A stretch of DNA of 39,836 nucleotides from Hyphomicrobium sp. (GTDB taxonomy: Bacteria; Pseudomonadota; Alphaproteobacteria; Rhizobiales; Hyphomicrobiaceae): contig JASBSU010000060.1 of NCBI GenBank assembly GCA_030148725.1, forward strand, positions 1 through 39,836. Direction: 5' to 3'. Under the pieces are notes generated by a model. It had not been told where the DNA came from and ran no database searches. It was given only the letters and a program-made list of their open reading frames with translations. Shown in pieces: positions 7,756 to 15,248 of this stretch (within the stretch, counting starts at the first letter, position 1; each line of letters starts with the position of its first letter). A program made the translations under genes and the position numbers.

Positions 7756-9447
7756 ATGTTGGCGTGGCTTTCACATTCGCGATCGGCGTGGCTGCTGCTG
7801 GCGCTGGCCGTTCTGCTGTCGACATGCGCGGTTTTCTATTTGAGCCAGCGTCATCTGGTGAGCGCCGCCGACTCCCTCAAATACTCGCTCCGCAAGCAGC
7901 AGACCGCCGGCCACGTCCTGACGTCGTTGCTCGACGCCGAGACCGGCCAGCGCGGCTATCTGCTGACGTCCGACGCGCGATACCTTCGCCCTTACGATGA
8001 GGCGCGGACGCTGATCGACAGCCGGCTTGAGAAGCTGGCCACCGAGTTTGCCGACGATCCCAAGCAGCGTGAAATGATCGATAAGCTGCAGGCGCTCAGC
8101 CGCCAAAAACTCAGCGAGTTGGAAAGGGCGATAAGCGCCCACGGCGACCACGGCGCGGCAGCTTCGGTAGCCGTCGTGAAGGAGGGCAAGGGCCGCAAGA
8201 TCATGGACGAGATCAGGGGCCTCGTCACCGAAATCGAGACCGCCTCGGAGGCCGACGCCCGGCAGCGTAGCGTTGAGTATCGCCGTAACGTTGCAGTCGC
8301 GAATGCGATGCTGGTGCTCTTCACGGTCACAGCCTTGTCCGTTCTTGCCGCGCTCTACTGGGTGATGGGCAGCGAAGTCGAGCTTCGCAAGCGCGCCGCG
8401 GAGGAGCATGTCGAATACGCCGCCAACCGCGACAGCTCGATCAAGGAGCTGGAGCGCGAGCGAAACGCCATGGCCGTTCTCAATGAGCTCAGCAACTTTC
8501 TGCAAAGCTGCCACACCATTTCCGATGTGGGCGAGCTGGCCGGACGCTCGCTCGGCGTATTGCTGCCCGACACCTCCGGAGCGCTTTACCTGTACTCACC
8601 CGATCGGCTCAAGCTGTCCGCCGCGGCGTCCTGGGGTGACGTCGCACGCGCTGAATTCCAGCCGTCCGATTGCTGGGCGCTCCGCCGCGGTCAGTCCCAT
8701 GCGCACACGCCGCTCGGCAGCGCACCGCTTTGCGGCCACCTCTCCGGCCACAGCAGTGACGACTCCTTATGCATTCCGGTTATGGCCCAAGGCGAGGTGC
8801 TCGGGCTGCTGACCATCCACCGTCCCGCCCGGCACGCTGTCGCGCCGTTCAATGAGGAAGTGCGCCGCCTCGGCCTGATCGTGGCAAGGCAACTGGGAGC
8901 GACGCTCGCAAACCTGAAGCTCCGTGAGACGCTCAACGAGCAGTCACTGCGCGATCCGCTGACCAATGCCTTCAATCGCCGTCACTTCGAAGTCGTCGGC
9001 GAGAAGGAGCTAGCGCTTGCCCGGCGGGAAGATCGTCCGATGGCGGTGGTGATGCTCGACGTTGATCACTTCAAGCTCATCAACGACATCCGCGGTCATG
9101 CGGCAGGCGATGCAACCCTCGTTGCCGTCTCCAGCTACCTCCAGAAGAACATCCGCAACAGCGATTGGCTGTTTCGGTATGGAGGCGAGGAGTTCGTGCT
9201 GGTCCTCAGCGACGTGGGCCATGCCGCCGCCGTCACCAAGGCGCGCGAGTTGTGCGCCGGCATAGCGGAGCTTGGGGTCGTGCATGACAAGCAGCTATTG
9301 CCGCGTGTCACGGTATCGATGGGCGTCGCCTGCTACCCCGAGCACGGAACCACCATCGCGGCCCTCATCGAACGTGCCGATGAGGCGCTCTATGCGTCGA
9401 AGGAAGCCGGCCGCAACCGCGTGACCATGGCTGGCCGGGCCGCCTGA
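7756..9447 (+). CDS. membrane diguanylate cyclase (CHASE3-GAF-GGDEF)
   Basis: A 563-residue inner-membrane signalling enzyme that makes cyclic di-GMP from GTP. A membrane helix (about 10-31) is followed by a periplasmic CHASE3-like helical domain (SLLDAETGQRGYLLTSD), a second membrane helix (about 182-205), a short coiled coil, a GAF-like domain (about 240-385) and a C-terminal GGDEF domain. The active-site loop is GGEEF at 476-480, which is a competent form. An inhibitory I-site RxxD (Arg467-Asp470) is present, so product inhibition is expected. No EAL domain is present. No partner gene is adjacent; glyQ follows by 82 bases with its own ribosome site. Confidence 0.92.
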   Translation: MLAWLSHSRSAWLLLALAVLLSTCAVFYLSQRHLVSAADSLKYSLRKQQTAGHVLTSLLDAETGQRGYLLTSDARYLRPYDEARTLIDSRLEKLATEFADDPKQREMIDKLQALSRQKLSELERAISAHGDHGAAASVAVVKEGKGRKIMDEIRGLVTEIETASEADARQRSVEYRRNVAVANAMLVLFTVTALSVLAALYWVMGSEVELRKRAAEEHVEYAANRDSSIKELERERNAMAVLNELSNFLQSCHTISDVGELAGRSLGVLLPDTSGALYLYSPDRLKLSAAASWGDVARAEFQPSDCWALRRGQSHAHTPLGSAPLCGHLSGHSSDDSLCIPVMAQGEVLGLLTIHRPARHAVAPFNEEVRRLGLIVARQLGATLANLKLRETLNEQSLRDPLTNAFNRRHFEVVGEKELALARREDRPMAVVMLDVDHFKLINDIRGHAAGDATLVAVSSYLQKNIRNSDWLFRYGGEEFVLVLSDVGHAAAVTKARELCAGIAELGVVHDKQLLPRVTVSMGVACYPEHGTTIAALIERADEALYASKEAGRNRVTMAGRAA

Positions 9448-9529
9448 CGCACCCTCGGCCGGCAATTCGTCGTGACAGGGATGTCCCCATGCGTATAGTG
9501 CCGCCCAATTCGCAAAGGGCTGCCCAACG

Positions 9530-10483
9530 ATGCCGACCACCGAAGCCGCAAAATCCCGCGCGGGCGCCGTCGAGGTGCCGCCGCTGCACCCCAAGAAGTC
9601 CTTCCAGGACCTCATCTTCACCTTGCAGCGTTTCTGGGCCGAGCAGGGCTGCGTAATCCTGCAGCCGTACGACATGGAGGTCGGCGCCGGCACGTTCCAC
9701 CCGGCCACCACGCTCCGTGCGCTAGGTCCCAAGTCGTGGAATGCCTGCTACGTGCAGCCCTCGCGCCGCCCCAAGGACGGCCGCTACGGTGAGAACCCGA
9801 ACCGCCTCCAGCACTACTACCAGCTTCAGGTCATCATGAAGCCAGCGCCCGCCGACATGCAGGACCTCTATCTCGAAAGCCTGCGCCGCATCGGCATCTC
9901 GCCGGAGCTGCACGACATCCGCTTCGTCGAGGACGACTGGGAGAGCCCGACCCTCGGCGCCTGGGGTCTTGGTTGGGAAGTCTGGTGCGACGGCATGGAG
10001 GTGACGCAATTCACCTACTTCCAGCAGGTCGGCGGTTTCGACTGCGACGTCGTTTCGGCCGAGATCACCTACGGCCTGGAACGCCTCGCGATGTACGTCC
10101 AGGGCGTCGACCGCGTCTACGACCTCTCGTTCAACGGCCGCACCGACGCGCGCAAGCTCTCCTATGGCGACGTGTTTCTCCAGGCCGAGCAGGAATATTC
10201 GCGCTTCAATTTCGAGCACGCCGACACAGCGCTTCTGCTGCAGCACTTCGCCGACGCCGAGAAGGAGTGCAAGGCGCTGCTGGCGGCCGGCGAAAAGGAT
10301 GGCCGCCACGAGATGGCGCTGCCGGCCTACGACCAGTGCATCAAGGCTTCCCACGTCTTCAATCTGCTCGATGCCCGCGGCGTTATTTCCGTCACCGAGC
10401 GTCAGAGCTATATTCTGCGTGTGCGCGAGCTGGCTAAGGCGTGCTGTGGCGCCTGGCTCAAAACCGCGGGAGGCAGCGCGTAA
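9530..10483 (+). CDS. glyQ: glycine--tRNA ligase alpha subunit
   Basis: A 317-residue protein with very strong family identity: [35 protein letters not shown] at the N-terminus, [19 protein letters not shown] in the middle, and the class II motif 3 region [16 protein letters not shown]. It forms the alpha part of the bacterial alpha2beta2 glycyl-tRNA synthetase and carries the glycine and ATP sites. The length is slightly above the usual 290-300 because of an N-terminal extension of about 20 residues. The beta gene is 1.75 kb downstream on the same strand, separated by three unknown genes rather than directly adjacent. Confidence 0.97.
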   Translation: MPTTEAAKSRAGAVEVPPLHPKKSFQDLIFTLQRFWAEQGCVILQPYDMEVGAGTFHPATTLRALGPKSWNACYVQPSRRPKDGRYGENPNRLQHYYQLQVIMKPAPADMQDLYLESLRRIGISPELHDIRFVEDDWESPTLGAWGLGWEVWCDGMEVTQFTYFQQVGGFDCDVVSAEITYGLERLAMYVQGVDRVYDLSFNGRTDARKLSYGDVFLQAEQEYSRFNFEHADTALLLQHFADAEKECKALLAAGEKDGRHEMALPAYDQCIKASHVFNLLDARGVISVTERQSYILRVRELAKACCGAWLKTAGGSA

Positions 10484-10580
10484 AGAGTTCCCGGCGGAAC
10501 AGCCGCTGGGTGCCTTGGCCAATATCTCCATCTCCCGATCAATTGCGGCCGGTGGCGGCCTGCTGAGGGGATTTTTTGGA

Positions 10581-11306
10581 ATGTCCGGGGTTACGCTGTG
10601 GGTGCCGGGTCCGTGGTCGGACCAGTCAGAATTCGTCAACGCAATTGCGTCGACCTCCGATGGGGTGGCGGCAGCCGGCGTACTGATGGTCGACGCGGCG
10701 ACGAAGCAGCACGCTATGTTCGCGGTGCGCCAGCGCGACGCAAAGCTCACACGCGAAATGTTCGTCGGCTCCGGCCGTTCGCTCGACGACGCAACGCTCG
10801 CCGCCATCGACGCTCACCAGTCGATCGCGGAAATCACCGTCATGGACACCGGAGAGGGCCTCGAAAGTCGGCTCGGCATTTTTTCCGGTGCTCTTCGCGC
10901 TGCCGGGGGCATCGCCGTGAAGGCCCACTATTCCGGCCTCGCCCATGACTGGGACCGCTGGGAAAGCCAGCTTCGCTCGGAGATGCCCGCTGGCCTCTTT
11001 CGCCTGCTTGTCGTCCAGGTCCCCGACCCGGAAGCCGGCTATGTCAGCTCCTTCGGCATGAAGCAGTTCGCGCTCCCCGATGCCGCCGTCGAAGGCGCAG
11101 GCGGGGATGCCGATACGGCCTGGGCGCTGTTCGAGTTCAACATCTATCTGCGGGATGAGCAGCCGCGCCTGCGCGACGGCCACACTTTCCGCCGTGCCGG
11201 CGACGACGACCAGCTGTACCGGCTCGCCCACACCCCGGATCATCGCTATGCGGAAGGCCACCCATACCTCAATCCCCATGGTATATGGCACCTATCAATG
11301 GTGTAG
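10581..11306 (+). CDS. hypothetical protein between glyQ and glyS
   Basis: A 241-residue soluble protein, MSGVTLWVPGPWSD onward. I cannot assign it firmly. The second half has an FGMKQFALPDAAVEG segment and an ending YLNPHGIWHLS, which may belong to a DUF4261-like group. There is no signal peptide, membrane helix or known catalytic motif. ATG 10581 follows GAGGGG. The upstream open frame overlaps glyQ and is not used. Codon bias matches the housekeeping neighbours, and its place between the two synthetase genes suggests vertical inheritance. The function is unknown. Confidence 0.75.
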   Translation: MSGVTLWVPGPWSDQSEFVNAIASTSDGVAAAGVLMVDAATKQHAMFAVRQRDAKLTREMFVGSGRSLDDATLAAIDAHQSIAEITVMDTGEGLESRLGIFSGALRAAGGIAVKAHYSGLAHDWDRWESQLRSEMPAGLFRLLVVQVPDPEAGYVSSFGMKQFALPDAAVEGAGGDADTAWALFEFNIYLRDEQPRLRDGHTFRRAGDDDQLYRLAHTPDHRYAEGHPYLNPHGIWHLSMV

Positions 11307-11341
11307 AATGAGCCGAGCGACCTGCCACGGAGAGTGACCGC

Positions 11342-11569
11342 ATGATACCGCCCGTCGTCCTCGGTGCCCTGATCGTCGGCGTACCAGCAGTGCTCGTCGC
11401 CTACCTGACACTGTTCAAAGCCCCGCGCGCGATCCTCTGGTTCGCCTTCGCACTGATCGCCGTCGGCCTCGGTTATCTCGCGGCAACCGGCGCCCTCGTC
11501 GACATTGCCGACGCGGTGCTCGGTAACGAGCCTCTGCCGGTGACCGAGCCATCGCCGGTCTCACCGTAG
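11342..11569 (+). CDS. small two-helix membrane protein
   Basis: A 75-residue protein with two hydrophobic segments (about 4-24 and 31-51) and a short acidic, proline-rich C-terminus. A GGAGAG ribosome site precedes the ATG. It lies 35 bases after the preceding gene and 13 before the next, so it is probably part of a glyQ-to-glyS transcript. I recognise no family. Small proteins of this kind are often membrane accessory factors, but nothing here shows a role. Confidence 0.65.
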   Translation: MIPPVVLGALIVGVPAVLVAYLTLFKAPRAILWFAFALIAVGLGYLAATGALVDIADAVLGNEPLPVTEPSPVSP

Positions 11570-11582
11570 GGCACGCAGCGCG

Positions 11583-12062
11583 ATGCCGTTGAAGCCATAC
11601 ACGGGCACCACAGCACCGCCGGATCGCGGCATCGCCATCAAGCCGCAGCTCCTGACGTTCACCTCGCGCATCTGGCGCGAGAGCCCGGAACGTCCCATCC
11701 CGCTCTTTAAGATCGAGGCGCGCCTCGACGTACGCAGCATCGAGGACAAAACGCTGTCCACTGCGCTGCAACCCTTCGCCACACAGCTCCAGTCGTTTGC
11801 GATCTACGTGCTGCACACCGATGAATCAAAGCGCCTCGCACCCTGGGCAGTCGGGCGTCTCGATGTCGATGCCAAGAGCGCCTTCATTTTCCTGCACGAC
11901 TTCCTCGCCGCACCCAACGGCATGCTGATGCTGAACATGCTGGCGACGTCGGGCGCCCAGGCGGAAATACTGATGGGCCTCGTTCCCATGACGGTCGAGC
12001 CGCAGCGCCTGCTTTTTGCGATCCCCGACTACGACTTCGGCGTCCACGCCCGCATCCGCTGA
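11583..12062 (+). CDS. hypothetical protein upstream of glyS
   Basis: A 159-residue protein without a signal peptide or obvious membrane helix, starting MPLKPYTGTTAPPDRG. It contains a beta-rich core (IPLFKIEARLDVRSIEDKT, SFAIYVLHTD) and a hydrophobic segment AFIFLHDFLAAPNGMLMLNMLA that may be a buried helix. No known motif is seen. Codon use is typical for the window. The tight spacing to the previous gene suggests cotranscription; a palindromic repeat separates it from glyS. Confidence 0.65.
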   Translation: MPLKPYTGTTAPPDRGIAIKPQLLTFTSRIWRESPERPIPLFKIEARLDVRSIEDKTLSTALQPFATQLQSFAIYVLHTDESKRLAPWAVGRLDVDAKSAFIFLHDFLAAPNGMLMLNMLATSGAQAEILMGLVPMTVEPQRLLFAIPDYDFGVHARIR

Positions 12063-12079
12063 TTTGTTGCTCCGTAACT

Positions 12080-12171
12080 TGTCATCCCGGGGCATGTCCC
12101 GGGATCCCTCTCTCCGCGCGCTCCGAAGCGAGAGGCAGCCTGGATCCCGGCAGCAGGCTTCCGGGATGACA
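12080..12171. repeat. composite palindromic intergenic element
   Basis: The outer arms TGTCATCCCGG (12080-12090) and CCGGGATGACA (12161-12171) are perfect inverted copies. Inside are two sub-hairpins, TCCCGGG-gcatgt-CCCGGGA at 12085-12104 and ATCCCGG...CCGGGAT at 12144-12167. A central CCTCTC/GAGAGG pair lies at 12107-12112 and 12130-12135, and GGGATCC/GGATCCC flank it. The whole folds as a cruciform or cloverleaf. Mobile intergenic palindromes beginning GTCATCCCGG are common in alphaproteobacterial genomes; I infer this is one copy. It lies between the last small gene and glyS. Confidence 0.75.
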
Positions 12172-12237
12172 CCGCGGCGCTGATAACGTAAGAGTGCGCC
12201 TCCTATTTTTGCCCCACGAAACACCCCAGAGACCCAC

Positions 12238-14460
12238 ATGTCAGAGCTGCTGCTCGAGCTGTTCTCCGAAGAGATCCCCGCCCGCCTTCAGGTGCGCGCA
12301 TCCGAGGATTTGCGCCGCCTGATGGTCGACGGCCTCAAGGCGAAGGGCCTGGAAGTGGGTGAGGCACGCGCCTTCGCGACGCCGCGCCGCCTGACGCTCG
12401 TCATTGCCGACGTGCCGAAGAAGTCTCCGGCCATCTCCGAGGAGAAGAAGGGCCCGCGCACCAATGCGCCCGAGCAGGCCGTGCAGGGCTTCCTCAAGTC
12501 CGCCGGCCTCGCCTCCATCGACGAGGCGACTATCGTCAAGGACGAGAAGAAGGGCGACTTCTACCTCGCGCGCATCGAGAAGCCAGGCCGCCCTGCGGCT
12601 GAGATCATCGCCGAGGTGCTGCGCGAGACGATCCTGAACTTCCCCTGGCCGAAGACCATGCGCTTCAACGCCAAGCTGGATGGCGGCGGCGACCTGCGCT
12701 GGATCCGCCCGCTGCATTCGATCGTGCTGCTGCTCGACGGCAAGGTCGTCCCCTTCGAGATCGCCGGCATCAAGTCCGGTGCCACGACGCGCGGTCACCG
12801 CTTCATGGGCGGCGAGCCATTCAAGGTGACGGACTTCGCCGACTACGAGAAGCAACTGAAGGCCAACAAGGTCGTGCTCGACTTCGCCGAGCGTGCCGCT
12901 ACCATCAATGAAGGCGCGCACGCCCTCGCCAAGGAGGCCAAGCTCTCACTGGTTGAGGATGACGCGCTCGCCGCCGAGAACGCCGGCCTCACCGAATGGC
13001 CGACCGTGCTGATGGGCGCGTTCGACAAGTCGTTCCTCGAAGTCCCGGGCGAATGCCTGACCAGCGCGATGAAGACGCACCAGAAGTGCTTCTCGCTCCG
13101 CCACGGCAAGAAGCTGTCGAACCACTTCCTGCTCGTCACCAACCTGAAGGCCAAGGACGGCGGCAAGACCATCATCGCCGGCAACGAGAAGGTCATCGCC
13201 GCACGGTTATCCGACGCCAAGTTCTTCTGGGAGACCGATCTCAAGAAGACGCTCGACGAGATGCGCGACGAGTTGAAGGGCATCACCTTCCACGAGAAGC
13301 TCGGCACCCAGTTCAAGCGCACCGAGCGCATCAAGGAGCTGGCCTCCGATCTCGCCAAGTCGCAAGAGCTGTGCGAGGCCGCGCTTGCGCTGCGCGCCGG
13401 CGAATTGTCGAAGGCCGACCTCGTCTCCGGCATGGTCGGCGAGTTCCCCGAGCTGCAAGGCCTCATGGGCCGCTACTACGCCGAGGCCGAGCACATCGCG
13501 CCCGAGATCGCGCGCGCCATCGAGCTGCACTACAAGCCGAAGGGCCCGACGGATTCCGTGCCGCTGGAGAGCGAGGGCAACGGCGCCGCCGTGGCCGTGG
13601 CGCTCGCAGACAAGCTCGACATGCTCGTCGGCTTCTGGGCCATCGGCGAGAAGCCGACCGGCTCCGGCGATCCCTACCAGCTCCGCCGCGCCGCGCTTGG
13701 CGTCATCCGCCTCGTCATCGACAACGACCTCCGCATGCCGCTCGTCCCGGTGCTCGCTCGAACAATCATCCATCCGATTACTCTTCAGAGCCCGCAACGG
13801 AGTGCCGCGAAGGAGATTTATGACTTCGCCAAGAAGCACGGGTCGCGCTTTATTTCACGCCAAGCAGCGGATGAGGCCAAGAGATTGTCTAAGGAAGGCG
13901 CATTGGCAGACATCGAGGAGGCCATCGATAAGGTAGGCGACCTCCTCGCCTTCTTCGCCGAGCGCCTGAAGGTCTACCTGCGCGACAAGGGCGCCCGCCA
14001 CGACCTCATCGACGCCGTGTTCTCGCTGCCCGGCCAGGATGACCTCGCGCTCATCGTCAAGCGCGTCGAGGCGCTGTCGGAGCTGCTCGGCACCGACGAC
14101 GGCGTCAACCTCTTGGCCGGCGTCAAGCGCGCGCAGAACATCCTCACCATCGAGGAGAAGAAGGACAAGGTCAGCCACGCCGGCGACTACGATGCGGCTC
14201 TCCTTCAGCTCGATGAGGAAAAGACGCTCGCCGCCGCCATCGACAAGGTGAAGGACGACACCGTTGCCGCGCTCGCCGTCGAGAACTTCGCTGGCGCCAT
14301 GCGCGCCCTCGCCGAGCTGCGCGCGCCCGTCGACGCCTTCTTCGACAAGGTGACCGTCAACGCCGACGATCCCAAGCTGCGCCAGAACCGCCTGCATCTC
14401 CTGTCGCAGATCCGCGCCGCCACCCTCAACGTCGCCGATTTCACCAGAATCGCCGGCTGA
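12238..14460 (+). CDS. glyS: glycine--tRNA ligase beta subunit
   Basis: A 740-residue protein with clear GlyS features: N-terminal SELLLELFSEEIPARLQ, central EWPTVLMGAFDKSFLEVP and MKTHQKCFSLR, the HD-like region DLVSGMVGEFPELQGLMGRYYA, then EKPTGSGDPYQLRRAALGVIR, and the C-terminal anticodon-binding part FFAERLKVYLRDKGARHDLIDAVF. It partners GlyQ and supplies tRNA contacts. It is about 50 residues longer than E. coli GlyS. A block near residues 507-565 (13757-13930) uses codons unlike the rest of the gene (ATT, ACT, CGA, AGA, TTG, TCT) and sits where length varies between relatives, which could be an acquired or recombined patch. Confidence 0.97.
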   Translation: MSELLLELFSEEIPARLQVRASEDLRRLMVDGLKAKGLEVGEARAFATPRRLTLVIADVPKKSPAISEEKKGPRTNAPEQAVQGFLKSAGLASIDEATIVKDEKKGDFYLARIEKPGRPAAEIIAEVLRETILNFPWPKTMRFNAKLDGGGDLRWIRPLHSIVLLLDGKVVPFEIAGIKSGATTRGHRFMGGEPFKVTDFADYEKQLKANKVVLDFAERAATINEGAHALAKEAKLSLVEDDALAAENAGLTEWPTVLMGAFDKSFLEVPGECLTSAMKTHQKCFSLRHGKKLSNHFLLVTNLKAKDGGKTIIAGNEKVIAARLSDAKFFWETDLKKTLDEMRDELKGITFHEKLGTQFKRTERIKELASDLAKSQELCEAALALRAGELSKADLVSGMVGEFPELQGLMGRYYAEAEHIAPEIARAIELHYKPKGPTDSVPLESEGNGAAVAVALADKLDMLVGFWAIGEKPTGSGDPYQLRRAALGVIRLVIDNDLRMPLVPVLARTIIHPITLQSPQRSAAKEIYDFAKKHGSRFISRQAADEAKRLSKEGALADIEEAIDKVGDLLAFFAERLKVYLRDKGARHDLIDAVFSLPGQDDLALIVKRVEALSELLGTDDGVNLLAGVKRAQNILTIEEKKDKVSHAGDYDAALLQLDEEKTLAAAIDKVKDDTVAALAVENFAGAMRALAELRAPVDAFFDKVTVNADDPKLRQNRLHLLSQIRAATLNVADFTRIAG

Positions 14461-14471
14461 CGCATTCCTCC

Positions 14472-14485
14472 CCCCACGCGTGGGG
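14472..14485. repeat. short palindrome after glyS
   Basis: CCCCACGCGTGGGG is a perfect 14-bp palindrome 12 bases past the glyS stop, inside a wider CTCC...GGAG context. No T tract follows. Similar CCCCACGCGTGGGG units recur between genes in alphaproteobacteria, so it may be a repeat fragment or help 3'-end formation. Confidence 0.4.
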
Positions 14486-14599
14486 AGAGGGCCGCCCCGT
14501 CGCTCACCCGCGCAAGTCGCCGCATCTGCCACGTCGGCAGCGTTTCCGCGCCATCGAAAAACCGATGAAGCCTCGCCGGACGTGTGATACGTCCGATTC

Positions 14600-15019
14600 A
14601 TGATCGATCATAAGACGCCCTACCTCTTCCTCTACGGCACGCTCATGAGCGGCGCGCGTGGTGCGCTGGGCACCGAGGAGCGGCTGCGCTTGGCGCGCGA
14701 GTCCGACAGCCTCGGCCCCGCTTCCCTCGATGGCGCGCACCTCTACGATCTCGGCGACTACCCCGGCGCGCTTCCCGTCGACGACATCGACGCCATCGTG
14801 CACGGCGAGCTGGTCGTGTTGATGAAGCCGCAAGCGACCATCCTCTGGCTCGACGAATACGAGGGGTTCGTGCACGGCGCCGACGACAACGACTATGACC
14901 GCCACGTGCGCGAGGTGCGCCTTGCAGGCGGCGAGACGATCGAGGCGTGGATATACGTGCTGCACGCGCCGCCATCGCATGGGCGCCGCGTTGTCAGCGG
15001 TCGCTGGAGCAACCGCTGA
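14600..15019 (+). CDS. gamma-glutamylcyclotransferase-like (AIG2) protein
   Basis: A 139-residue protein with the GGCT fold. It has the YGTLM phosphate/substrate loop near residues 12-16, a central ALPVDDIDAIVHGELVVL strand region and LDEYEGF, where the acidic residue of the family active site lies. Bacterial members may release 5-oxoproline from gamma-glutamyl compounds or act on gamma-glutamylamines, but the substrate cannot be read from sequence. It is a single gene after glyS; the next gene converges on it from the right. Confidence 0.82.
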   Translation: MIDHKTPYLFLYGTLMSGARGALGTEERLRLARESDSLGPASLDGAHLYDLGDYPGALPVDDIDAIVHGELVVLMKPQATILWLDEYEGFVHGADDNDYDRHVREVRLAGGETIEAWIYVLHAPPSHGRRVVSGRWSNR

Positions 15020-15051
15020 CAAGCGCATTTTCAATGAGGGGAAATCGTTGA

Positions 15052-15125
15052 GAGCTGGCTGCGGACCCCGAACGGCCCTCACCGCGTTGGGCACGGTCCC
15101 CGCTTAAGACCGAGGCTGCCAGCTC
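15052..15125. ncRNA. unassigned structured intergenic element
   Basis: The ends GAGCTGGC (15052-15059) and GCCAGCTC (15118-15125) pair perfectly. Inside, GCGGACC (15061-15067) pairs with GGTCCCCGC (15095-15103) with a two-base bulge. The result is a 74-base branched or bulged hairpin between two convergent genes. I do not see the signature loops of SRP RNA, 6S RNA, or TPP, cobalamin or SAM riboswitches. It could be a small RNA, a repeat or a Rho-type 3' structure; strand is undetermined. Confidence 0.25.
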
Positions 15126-15176
15126 CCAGACGATTGTTCATACACTGGCCACGCAGCAGCCACTATTGGGGCGAGC

Positions 15177-15209
15177 AAAAACAAATATTCATGTGCATAT
15201 CTCGCACAT
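15177..15209 (-). terminator. possible terminator after the ABC-F operon
   Basis: On the minus strand, 40 bases past the ABC-F stop, ATGTGC and GCACAT form a 6-bp stem with a 7-base loop (15209-15191). It is followed after seven bases by TTTGTTTTT (15185-15177). The stem is short and AT-containing and the T tract is not directly adjacent, so it is a moderate candidate. Confidence 0.35.
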
Positions 15210-15248
15210 TTAGCTTGTCGCTGAATCGTCACGAAAACTTCGCGCGCG

